From positions 188,561 through 252,560 of the forward strand of contig CACVBU010000558.1 of the NCBI GenBank assembly GCA_902728285.1: DNA of 64,000 bases, read 5' to 3'. This document shows positions 24,440 through 36,400 of this stretch, in pieces. The notes under the pieces are model-generated. The model did no database searches. It was not told the DNA's origin and saw nothing but the letters and a program-made list of their open reading frames with translations. Positions within the stretch are counted from its first letter, which is position 1, and every line of letters starts with the position of its first letter. Origin of the DNA: Clytia hemisphaerica (taxonomy: Eukaryota > Cnidaria > Hydrozoa > Leptothecata > Clytiidae). The position numbers and the translations under genes were made by a program.

Positions 24440-27400
24440 TCAATAATACATTACAAAAACATTTATACAATGTTCATCACTCGTATTATCCCATTCAAAA
24501 TAATCAAGAACGTCATCTCCATACCAAACTCGTAATTCTTGATGTTTGGTGACTTTATAAGGTTTGCCAGTATACATCACCAGATCCTAAAATTGTAAGT
24601 CAAACAACATCATCATACAAAGACACATATACTGAGGAAAATCATTTGAACATTTTACAATCATGGACAAAAGGTTTGCAATATTTGCAAAATACTTCAA
24701 TATCGATCAAAAACAAGTTCCCAAGAGGTTCTGGGTGCTTTCCAAACCCATCCAAAGTCTTTCAAAGTCTCTCAAAGTCTCTTAAAGTCTTTCCCCTTTC
24801 AGACACATTGAAGAGTCATTTTGCACTATTTCTCATCATTTTTTTTATTGAAATTTCATTTGTCTACAACCTTTTGTCCATGATTAGACAATTCATTTCA
24901 ATTTTTACTGATGATGTAGTCTGGACCCATACAAATTTTTACCCCATTTCACAAAGCTCACATGAGATAAAAATTAGTATGGTAGAATTGGAGATTTTGA
25001 ATTTGCCACCAGAAAAAACCGTTTGAAAACTGGCCAATCAGAACGCACGAATTTCGCTCAAATTTATGTCATAAATTACTAATAATTAGCAAAAATGTCC
25101 CTTTAAAAATGGGGCGCGCTGAGGTAAACAAAGCAACGCGAACGAAAAGTTAAAAAGTGTGTGTAAAGACTGTCAGAAAAAGATGAAGGTTTTCTTTGAA
25201 AAAAAAACATTCTAGAGGGTTTTTTTTACCTGAAAACGATTGATCGATGCTTAAAAACATTTGCCAGATTTCTATGACGTAATTTACGAGGTGCTTATGT
25301 CTTCTTGGAGCTTCAAAATCATAAAATTATCACAAAACATTGCACTTTTACAACAGGTCTCCTTCCGCTACCATAGAACGGCAGCCATTTTGTGAAGTTT
25401 GTTTTTATTTTGAAGAAGAGAGTGTTTACAACTACGTGGTCGTTTATCTTAACATCCCTTCCTTAACTTTGAATCACCTGAATCGAGACAAGTGTGACCA
25501 TTACACTAAGTTCCAGTTTATAGCCTTTAACAATTTTATTACAAAGTAGACAATTAGTTTTTTTATAAAAACCAATTAAATACTAAACACCAAGTAAACA
25601 CAGTAAAAAAACAAAAATGAATAAACAAAATGAGTAGTAATTGAACAATAATTTCATAATAATTCATCATTATGGATTACAATGGCATTGTTTACTAACT
25701 AAAAAGTATAAGCAGCTCATTTGCTTTAAGCGGGAAATATAGCTAATCGAAAGTGAAACCAAAAAAAAATTTCGAAAAATGAGCGCGAAAAAAAATTAAT
25801 TTTCCTCCTGGAAAGAAAAGTCACAAGGGAATATGGCAAAGAAAACCAAAAAATCAAGTAAATGTAGAATTTGTGATCACACATATAAAGATACAGATAC
25901 CTCAAATGAGCCAAGGCAAGGTTTTTTCAAGCGTGATAGGGATGGTGTTTCTGTACAAACTCGAATGGCATCCCTCGGTTACATAATAGAAAAAGACTCA
26001 GAAAAGTCAGACACAGTATGTAGAACTTGTCAATCAAAACTGAAAATTCTAGAAAAAGCCCAAATCATCGAACAAGAATTTTCAAGCCATAAAGAAAAAA
26101 TCAAATATGAGAATTGTGAACCCCCGGCAAAAAGAAACAAAACTTTTGAAGAGAAAAACGAAGTTGTTGAGGAGCAAAAAGAATTCATCGAGGAGGTAAC
26201 ATTTTAAAGATGCTCTCAAAATTCAGATGTACACATTTTTTTATAAGCAACTCCATTTGGGTCAGGCCTGGAGTTGCTAAGCATTTTTCGAAATCCAGGC
26301 CCAAAGTTGCTTGTAGGGTTGCTTAAAAACTTTCAAGCTTAAAATGTTTGAAAAGCACATTTGAATGTAGAGGCATTTTTCGAAGATTTTCAAGGCTTTC
26401 GTTTAAAGTTGTGTCAAAATTATTTTTTATTGCTGCTGAAAAAAGTTGCTCATTTGGATTTGAGGCCTCTCAGGGTTGCTAAGCAAGTTGCTTATTTTTT
26501 TGGGCCATTTTGAGGCCTGGGCCCTTAGCAACTCGGTTGCTTATAAAAAAAATGTGTACCAGATTACAACATTTTAAAATTTTGTTAAGCAAGGGTCATA
26601 AGTTCTGTGTCCACTTGAGCATAACATTTTTATGGTTTTACCAGTAACAAATATTTGTACAATGCTTTTGATAGCCAAACATAACTTGGGTTTTTTTCTG
26701 GGGGAAAATTTAAGGAAAAAATTAGGAGGACTTTAAATTTACAAAGTTTGGGGATACAGGCTCTTTGCACGCTTCTCAATCTTACCTTAGGCTGAACTTC
26801 TTGATTTGGTAAAAAGAAAATGTTACGAAGAGTCAAAAAAGATAGCCGAACTACCAAAAATGAAAGATACTTCTGTTGAAAGTATAGTAAACTTCAAGGA
26901 TAGTGAATTATGTGATGAGGTTGATCAAGCCTGTCCAACACTTTCAGCTGCCTTGAAAGGTAGTCTTGGTTCGATCAACGACGATTCAACAAAAGCAAAA
27001 ACAGTTCGTGCAAACTTGTACTCGTCGGTAGTGAAAGTAAGGTATGTAAGACCCACTTTTTTTAAAGTCCCTAATAGATGGGGGGACTAGAAAATGGGGG
27101 TCCCAAAATCTTTTGAAAAAATATAATAAACCGGAAGACCTAATTGTGAGGGGGTGGAAAATATACTCCTGAAAACCCCAATGAGTTAAATTAAAACTAG
27201 GCTAAAATTAGGCTAATTAGAGAAAAAATAAGGGGTTTTCCCGTATTCAACCTATCAAAATGATTAACGGGGGTCCGCAAATTTTTTAAAATTTAATAAG
27301 TGGGGTGGAATTTTTATTCTGTAAACACCCTTAAAAAGATTAAATTGAAATCTATTTTGCTTGCTTACGATAGGGGAACATCATTTAAAGGATCATGTCT

Positions 27401-30400
27401 CTGTTATCATTTTTTTTGTCTTTAGAAACCCGAAACGAAAATCTTCATTGGCAACTAGGAATGATCAACTTTTAATGGCTGGAGGTGCTAAAAAACGCTC
27501 ATTTGGCTGGTTCAATAAAATGAATGTAACAAACTGCTACTCAACAGCTGTGAAGAAAAATGAAGAATTCGCCGTAAATCATGATAAAGTAGTACTTGAA
27601 TGGAAGGAATCAATCGAGAACTATTATTCACAAATGAAAGCATCAGGGATAGATATATGTGATAAAGAACAGGTTGCAAGATATGCCTCGACTGTTCCGA
27701 GACCCTTTTGCTACCAGGTAAGTATGAAATCTTAAATTCATTTTAAGAATGATATTCAGCGTTTTCGAGGAATCCTAAAAAAATAAGTGAGAAGTTGTTT
27801 TCTTTTGTAAATATTGATCCTCAGAAAGCATTTTCAATCTTGATGTCTGAATAATAAGTAAGGCGAATTATATTTTTTCAGATAATTATGGACAACTTAG
27901 ACTTTGAACAAAAGACCAGACATCAAGGGAAAGGCAATCATAACAACTCCATCCACTGGGTACAATTTATGGCAGTCAAAGATAGAATTGCTCCTGCTGA
28001 TGGTAAGTCAAACTTAGAGGACATTCTTATTCCACACTTTAGTAGTGCAACTGAGGGTAATCTCATGAATTTTTGTGTTACATATTTTATAAGCACATGA
28101 TCTTCAGTTGTCCTTAGGAATATTTCAAAGTCTCAGAAGCAAACTCAATATTTTTCAAAATCATCAAAATTGCAATTTTATCAAAAGATTTTGATGTAGT
28201 CTTAGTTCTGTATCTCTATGTATAGTATGTTCAATCAATTATTTTTCATAGTAAAGCAAACCCTGGAGGAATTTGCTGATTCTGATATTTTACCTGGTGA
28301 GCAGACTCACGATATTTTGACCAAGACGTTCTCAATACTGATAGCTCGCACTATCGTCAAATTCCTACCAGCTTTCAAAATTTTTGAAAAAAATGTACCA
28401 GACCATATCAAACACATTTACACAGAAGAAATGTCCAAAAAATCAGAGCGTGTAAGTTTGATTTTTAGGTATCTAGAACTCTTCTATGTATAATTGAAAA
28501 GAAGAAAAATCTCGCATTTCAGGTGAAAAAAGCAATATTGGAGGATATTGCAGCTATTTTACTTGCCTGTTATAAATTTTTTCGATCAATTTTTCAACAC
28601 CACTAGGTTGGATTAGGATTGATTTTCAGACCAGAGACTACGACCAGTGACATGGTCGCTATTATGAGAATGATACAAGAGAAGTATGTTCCACAAGTTA
28701 AAGATGAAAATGGGCTTATTGAAGTGAGTTACAATTTTATAATTTTTTTTCTTTACAACACAGTTTATAAAAAATTGATTTATTAAATTTTAAAACTTTT
28801 TCAAAAAAATAGGTAATTTTGTTGTTATGGAGAGTAAAAACCTAATTTTCTTGTGGGGTCAAAAGAAACGTTCGAGTTACTATATAGAGGTTCGAATTAC
28901 GAAAGCTCTATTCTAATACAGTACAGCATAGATAGAACTGTGAAATCAAAATTTAGAAATCATTTTAAAATTATCTTAACAGATTATCGCTACAATTCTT
29001 CTTGGGGGCGATCAACTTACCGAGGAGAGAGCAGCTAACTCTCAGAACGGTTTTCTTGATGGCAAAAATGATTATGAGAAGCTCAAAGGATTATGCGCTA
29101 AATTCGAAGATTGGCACCTGTGGAGGACACTTTACGGGGTTAGCAGGAGTATTATATTATTTTACACGCTTTTTTTATAAGAACAATTTTATAAGAACAC
29201 GAGGCTGAAATTTGGCCAAAACCTAAGAACAAATTAAGAACAAGCTGAGCCTCAGATTTCAGAAATTACTAATAATTTTAGGGGATTTTAACAGATTTTA
29301 AGCCATTTTAAGTTCTTAAGTAAAGATACTAAGCGTATTTAAGAGCCTCGTAAGAACATTTAATCCTAAAAAATTCGAAAATTTAAGAACAGCCCAGCCT
29401 GAGCCAAAATTTACTAGTTTTTATAAAAAAAAGCGTGTAATACTTATATTCTATTGTTCTCATTTCTAAAACTTTTAGAAAAATCCTACTTTCATAATTT
29501 TCATTGAAGAAATGGGAAGGGTCATGATAAAAATAGAAGCAATTATATTTTTATTTTCATTGTTAGACCAAAGACAAGATATTTAGAACTTCAACATCAG
29601 GGGCACAGCACGGTACAACTGAGTGGTCTATGAATGTTAGTCATATGACCAATGCCAAGAGAGGGCCTCATCATGCATTTAACGATTACAAGGACTTTTC
29701 AGATGTTGAATTGGATGCCCAAATACTTGCTGCAACCATGGCATATTTCAACATGGAAACAGTCGATGGTAATATGATTATCAATGATTTATAATATTTT
29801 TTAATAAGAAGAATCTTATAAAAAACTGCATTCCGAAAGCTATTCTGATTTTTCTTTATCCTAGTATCTTATTGTTTTTTTTCACATATATTATCTTCTA
29901 AGGTAAGTAGAATAAAATGGACAAGCAAATTAATTTAAAGGTGAAATTTTTTTTCCTCATAGATGATCCAGTTCCAGCAGATATTAAGATAGGAAATCCT
30001 AAAGAAAAACATGAATGGTTCTTCAACAAAATTTATGCAATCTTAAACAGGTATAATATGAAAAAATAAACTTAAAAAAATGAAACTATAAAAAAGTACC
30101 GTGGGGCTTGGACAAAAATTAACTTTATTAAATTTATTTAGAAATTCACTTAGAAACGTGATAAATGATAAATACTGTATATTAATTTTGTTTCAGCTAC
30201 ACAGCCTCCTATGACACAAATATGCAGCAAGCATACGAGAAAAGGAAAGGAAAAGTTGATTCACGTATGGTGTTTCTATGCAACAAACGTTGTGATAATT
30301 TTGCATTTCTAAGTCGAGAGGAAAGAGATTCTCACGAAGTTGAAGTTCACTCTTATGAGAGGTAATTTCGATAATTTTGTAATATTTTGTACATATAGTA

Positions 30401-33400
30401 AAGTGTAATACTTTATATAATTTTTACATAAGAAAAAAAACCTTTAAACCAAAAGATAGCAAAACAATAATAATAATCAATGTTCCTAAACCGAAAATAT
30501 GAATAAAAAAAGTATTGAAGCTCTATACTTAAGACAATTTTAAAAGCATGAAAAACAGTCGAAACTGGTCGAGATTAATTTACAGTTATTGTATTTTAGG
30601 AATGCTGACAAAAACCATCGTCTGGAGTATCAAAAAGCTCTGTTCACACTCAACTTGTTATTGAAAGCTATCAACGATTCGATCAAAGAAGGAGATGGTG
30701 CGCGTTTAATGGAGTGTTACAGGCTAGCCTTACTGTACTTCAAAGCATTTGGCAACACCAAATACGCCTTTTCTGTCATGAAGCTCTTGAATCAAATAAA
30801 ACTCCAACCAGAAAAAGCTCACAGTCTGATCTGGGAACGGTTTATAAACACGAAAGGAAAAATTGGAAAAAACAAATCTCGAGATTTGGATTTAGAACAT
30901 CTCAACAATTTTCTCAAAGAAAATCTGAAATCTCTGCGAAGTAATTTAAACGAAAAAAATGCTGATCGAATTTCAAAGTCAATTAATAATCTCAAAAAAT
31001 TAGTTGAAAATACAGAAGCAAACCTCAATTGCAGAAAGTCACTTTCAGGAAACAACAAAAACACTAAATATAAAGAAAATGTAATGAATTTGTTGAAGGA
31101 AGTGATCAAGGAAAACCCTTTTGCAGAGAAAGCAAAAGTGGAATACGCATCATTTCCAAAGTTCGATGGAAACGTTCTATCAAAGCTGAATGTTAACAAA
31201 TTTATGAAATGGGCAAAAAATAAATGCGCTCAATTTGAAAAAGAATTTTCCTTGTAAATATAGATTGTTTGAAAACCTATCTAGAAATATAAGAAATTAT
31301 TCGTAGTTTTTGATAAGATTTAAATATATACTCTTGCGTTCATATTGTATCAGAAATATCAAAGTTTTATCATGATTATTTTTGAAGAAACATCCAAAAG
31401 AACTCTATTTAGACATCTTCCAAATTTACTGGTCAAAAGCTATTATTATTATTAATATTATTATAGAAAATAAATGCATAATCTTTTTAATGATAACCAT
31501 CATAAGGAGAAAATAGGTTTAGCTGGAGTGCTCAAAGTCTATGGTTGATTTTTTTTCAGTAAATGTTGAAAATAAGAAACAAATAATCTTTTAACTTCAA
31601 CAGTCCTTTCACATTAACATTAGAAATGCTAGAGCATAGAATTAATTTTTGATTTCGCTCGATTAAATACCAAAAAATGAAGAAAATGTCCCATAATCAT
31701 AAAAACTCTAATATCATACAAAAAGGGCAAAAATTTAGAGCCTCCTGCCTAATATTCCAGTGTATGCTACTTAATGAACAAAAATAGTGTAATATGAAAT
31801 TTGTGCTAAAATCTACTAAAAATATCAAAGGACAAAAAAATTTTATAAAATAAAAAATGGTGTAATATCAAGCCAGTGTGCATGTGCTAAAATCTATAAA
31901 AAATATCAAAAGACAAAATATCAAAAGACAAAATATTTCTATAAAAACTAAAAACTTTTTCAATAAAAAATTCATAAGTTAAATGTGCTCTTCATCATCA
32001 TTTTCAGTATCTGAAGAGTCATCAGAAGTGTCATCGGAAAATTCATAGCGCTCCTCTTCTAAAAAAGTTAATTTTCTCTTCCTAAGTGGTGGCTCATTCA
32101 CTGTAATGTCCTCCTCAAAGTGCTCTTGTATCATTTTGAATATGTTTGCAGCAGAGTTTGCTGATAGGTCTAAGTTTTCTACCAAATATGCTGGGCTGTT
32201 AATGTAGGGTAAATTGTCCACAACTTTATTTATAGTGTCACTAGTTAGCCCACTAAATATTCCAGAAGGAATAAATAATTGTTGAGAGGAACACTGTTGG
32301 CTGTGATAGCTTTGCAAGTAAGCTTTAATAGAGATTTTGTCATCAATAGTCACAGATCTTACTTCTTCGTTCTCAGTAACTTGCTCTTGTTGCTGTAAAG
32401 CACTATCAAATATATTTGGTGGGCAACTGCCACATTTGCAAAAATGTGAGCAATTACTGCAACAGCTATGGAGAGGTGTTAAAGGGTTAATCGGTTCATT
32501 GTTGGAATTAAAAGGTGCAAAAAGACATGAACGCAAACAATTCTTTGAATCAACATAATTTTTAATGTCAGATGAAACTTCTTTTACAGCTTGTGGGTAT
32601 TTATAGAGTATTGCATAACTTTGCGAATCAATACCTCTACCAGCTCGTCCAATTTGCTGGTTATATTCAACCAAATTATGGGATGTTCCAAAATGACAAA
32701 CGTAAAGAATGTTTCTACAGTTAACACCACAACCAAGAGCACTTGTACATATAACAATACGAATATTTGAATCACATTCATCTGATGTCAGCATTAATAA
32801 AACTTTCTCCTTTATATAAGGCAACGTGTCAGCGTGAAAAAGGGCCACGATAGCATTATCTTGATCCATAATTTTGTTTTTATACATATTAACTCCCAAT
32901 TCCAATAAAAAAGATTTGAAAAGCCAACCAGCAAGTTGTTGTGTTCGGCAATAAATCAAAACTTTAGGACATTCAGTATTTTTTTCACAAATAAGACTAA
33001 ACAGCCAATCAAAACAATCAATTTTCTTTCTTTTAATGTCTTTAACAATGAGAAAAATATTTGGGCGGTCACTACAAGAATGGATAATTTTCACAGTTTT
33101 TGATAATGAGCACACACTCTTGATAAGTTCTGTGTAATTTTTATCAACAGTTGCACTTAAGCATAAAACTGGCACATTTTCTTTAACAAATGAACGCATC
33201 TCCCCAATTCTGCCAAACATCTCACGAAATGGTTTTTCTCCGTCATTTGAAACGCCCCATGAAACTTTATGGGCTTCATCAACCACAATGCAGATTAAGT
33301 TCTTTGTGAAAACTGGTGATGATAACATAGCTTTCCTTGTTTTTGGGTCCCCCATCCATAGTTCTGGAGAGTCAACTATAATATTAAATTCTCCAGATAA

Positions 33401-36400
33401 AATTTTATCCATTTTGCTTGAAGATGACAAGGAACAAGCATTAAGGCCAAGTGGATCTTTCAATTTGTTTGCAGATTTGACTTGATCTGCTATCAAAGCT
33501 TGAAGTGGTGATATTACAAGCACAATCCCATTATCAGGTTTGGAGGGCAGCTTTTTACACACAGCAGGTAACATCTGAAAGATTAGGCTCTTTCCATAGG
33601 AGGTTGGAAGGATGGCTAACGTATCTTTGCCTTCGATAATGCTTTTCATGGCTTCCAACTGTTTGCATTTCACCTCAAAATCTTTATTCACCAATTTTAT
33701 TATATTGTCTGCAATCACCTCTATCAGAGCCGCCATTTTGTTTGTTTTGATTTTGTCGCATAAATTTTTCGGGAAAACAATAGACATCATCGGCCAATCA
33801 GAAGCGTTTCTACAAAATATCGTAGAAATTTTTGTTCAAAACTACCCGTCTACTATCGAGTTCAGAAAAAATCGCCAGTAGACGGGGCCCCATCTACTGA
33901 TGATGGTGATCGGAAGACACCGAAACGTCTAAAATATATGTTTTAAATTTTATTCAAATAAAATGAAAACGCTTCTGTGCTTGAACTTCGCGTCAAAAAT
34001 ATTCAGGAGCATCAATCAATTTAATTTGCACTTTGATAATCCACGTTGGATTTGAGTTTTAAAGAAGGTGACTTTAAAGGTCATTTTGGCGTCTAGTTAC
34101 TTCATTGTGTCTTCAATGGCTAAACAATTCTGGGGGGGGGCACTCAAGGTAATTCAACGTGCATTGTAAGGATCGAAATCAGCAAAAATGAGAAAAAATA
34201 CATTCTAAGAGTGTAAAACTTTGCCTGAAGATGGTAAAAAAAAATTCAAGAAAATGCACCGTTAGGGTCGGTTTTTCGCCCCAATTTTCTCAAAAGTTTT
34301 CTCTGCACTGTAAGGGTCCGATTTCAAAAGCCAAAATTTGGGCCGCACGTATGGTTATTTTTGAATCGAGTCCCCCCCCCCTCCCGGGAACAATGCTCAC
34401 CAGGGTCAATAAGACTGTTTTAATCTTAAAAACCAATGCAAAGCAAACATAAATATAAATAGGTAAATATGCTTGCGGCAACAGTCGTAGGTGACTCGAA
34501 TTCCAGTAGCTGTCTAGCCGAAGGTAGCAGGTAGCCCCGCCACTCCTTTCCCTGGATTTTTCCATTTATCTTTGACCCGTCTCTTTTAGTTCCTGAGCAT
34601 TTAGCAAAGAAGCCTCGAATACCATTTTGGGGATCTTTGGTATGACCCGGCTGGGGAACGAACCCACAATTTTGCTTTACCTTCATGCTACGGCCGCTCA
34701 AATATATAGTTATAGTCCCTGGCCTTAAGGGTTAAGAAGAAGAATATTTTCCAAAATAAGTCCAAAGTTTTCAAAAAGCAACCCAGCTGACACACAACGT
34801 TGTTTCAACGTTTATATAATGTTCATAACGCCCATATAACGTTAGATGAACAACATGTTTTGTGCCAGCTGACAAACCTTCGACATAGCATGATATGGAG
34901 GATATCTCAATGAATCTATTACAGCGGTATTGTATTCGTTTGGGACAATATATTTCCTCTCTACATCTGTAAAATAAAGAAAAATGTTATACTGTAGGCT
35001 GCCTAAGGATTTGTTGGACATCACAAGTAAATATATGTAGCCTATACCATTGTATGAAAGTTCCACTTTCTTACTCAAGTTTAAATGTGGGTCTTTACAC
35101 TTATTAGCGAGCGTGTCAAATTTCGTGGAGGAGGTCTTATTTTGGAAAGGTAACCCTCTTGGTATTTTTTCAATTTTTATTAAGGACCTCATTTGATTTT
35201 TTTTTCTCATTTTATGGACCACCCTGGATTTTCACACCTCATTTTACTGACCACCCTGGATTTTTAAACTCAAAAATCAGACCTCCCTTGATTGTAGTTT
35301 TCCAGAACACGTCAAACCTCCTGAACATAGGGTGTACAGACTTATCTTGAATAGCCCATTATATCCCAAAGATTTATTGACAACTATGGTCTCTCAGCTT
35401 ACCTGTGATTACAGTCATGATAACATCTTTGGTATAATGTGTTGCACAACCCCAATAACTCTTGTCACCACTGATACATCCCACTGACCCTGACACATGC
35501 TCCATACGAAAACCTAAAAAGAAAGATTGTATGCCACAACTTTATGTTCAAACTCGTCCCCGTGTATCCCAGGCTTTATTTACGTTACTGATTGACGCCA
35601 GAGAATACCCTGGTGTTGCCTGTCAAAACAATATCTTACGCTATCAGGAAGCATCAAAAAGCTGATAATACACAGGGATGAGGTTGATGTATTTTATCTT
35701 ATTTAAAAGTTTATTTTTCAAGTGTTCCCATTTCATATCAGACACATATTTCATATAAGGACAGAGTCTCCCTATTGTTATATTGTACTGAATAAACAAT
35801 TCTTTTCCTCTTTTTAGCCATGATCTTGCTCCACATCCCTGTCTATTCAATGTGAAAAAGGTTGCAGACTTAAACCATAGTATAAGAAAGCCGCGGCTGG
35901 AATGATGACGCTATTGTTTTTGTCGTAAATGGATGTTTTATCTGTGTCACCGTGGTTTATAAGAACTAAGTCGAAGGTAACAAAATCCTTAACCTTAAAA
36001 GTGTTTATAATATTCAATTGAAGAACAACTACTTTTCAAGTCTCAAATTTTTCCCACTATCCTCTCTTATTACCTTATTTGAAGTATATTTTTATAAATT
36101 CCAAAGAAATTTTTATAAATTTAGGACCAAATAACACACATTTTATTAAAAGAACTATTTTCCAAATGTTAAACTTTGAATGCTTGCTGTCACCTCAATA
36201 CTGTTGTTTTACAGAATGCAGCTTGAATATTTATTTACTAATACCAGTGATAATTTATCAGAATAATCAGGAAGGCATTTCAAGGCACTCAATTTTCTTC
36301 AAGTTCTTAAAGCACTGACATTCTGACGTTCTAGTACTTTTAAACCAAGAGTCTTTTCTTTTACTTTGATGTTATGAATGCTTTGAATTATCAAGAGATT

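Noticed and set aside
24646..25026. A 126-codon plus-strand frame with a hydrophobic segment
   Set aside because: It includes a simple repeat (AAAGTCTYTY) and no domain; it sits in intron 4 of the split gene without splice support.
24596..25832. Left terminal repeat of a helicase/DUF6589 transposon
   Set aside because: I compared both flanks for inverted repeats. Only GGCCAATCAGAA is shared, near 25035 and 33792, and it is in the same orientation, which fits CCAAT-type promoter elements better than TIRs.
28496..28606. GTGAAAAAAGC after 28521 as the next DUF6589 exon
   Set aside because: That frame hits a stop at 28603-28605. Joining exon 5 straight to 28607 gives MSKKSERVGLGLIF, which continues the domain.
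30819..31199. A 126-codon minus-strand frame opposite exon 11 of the DUF6589 gene
   Set aside because: It is the shadow of the real exon; low complexity with many Phe, and no splice or start context.
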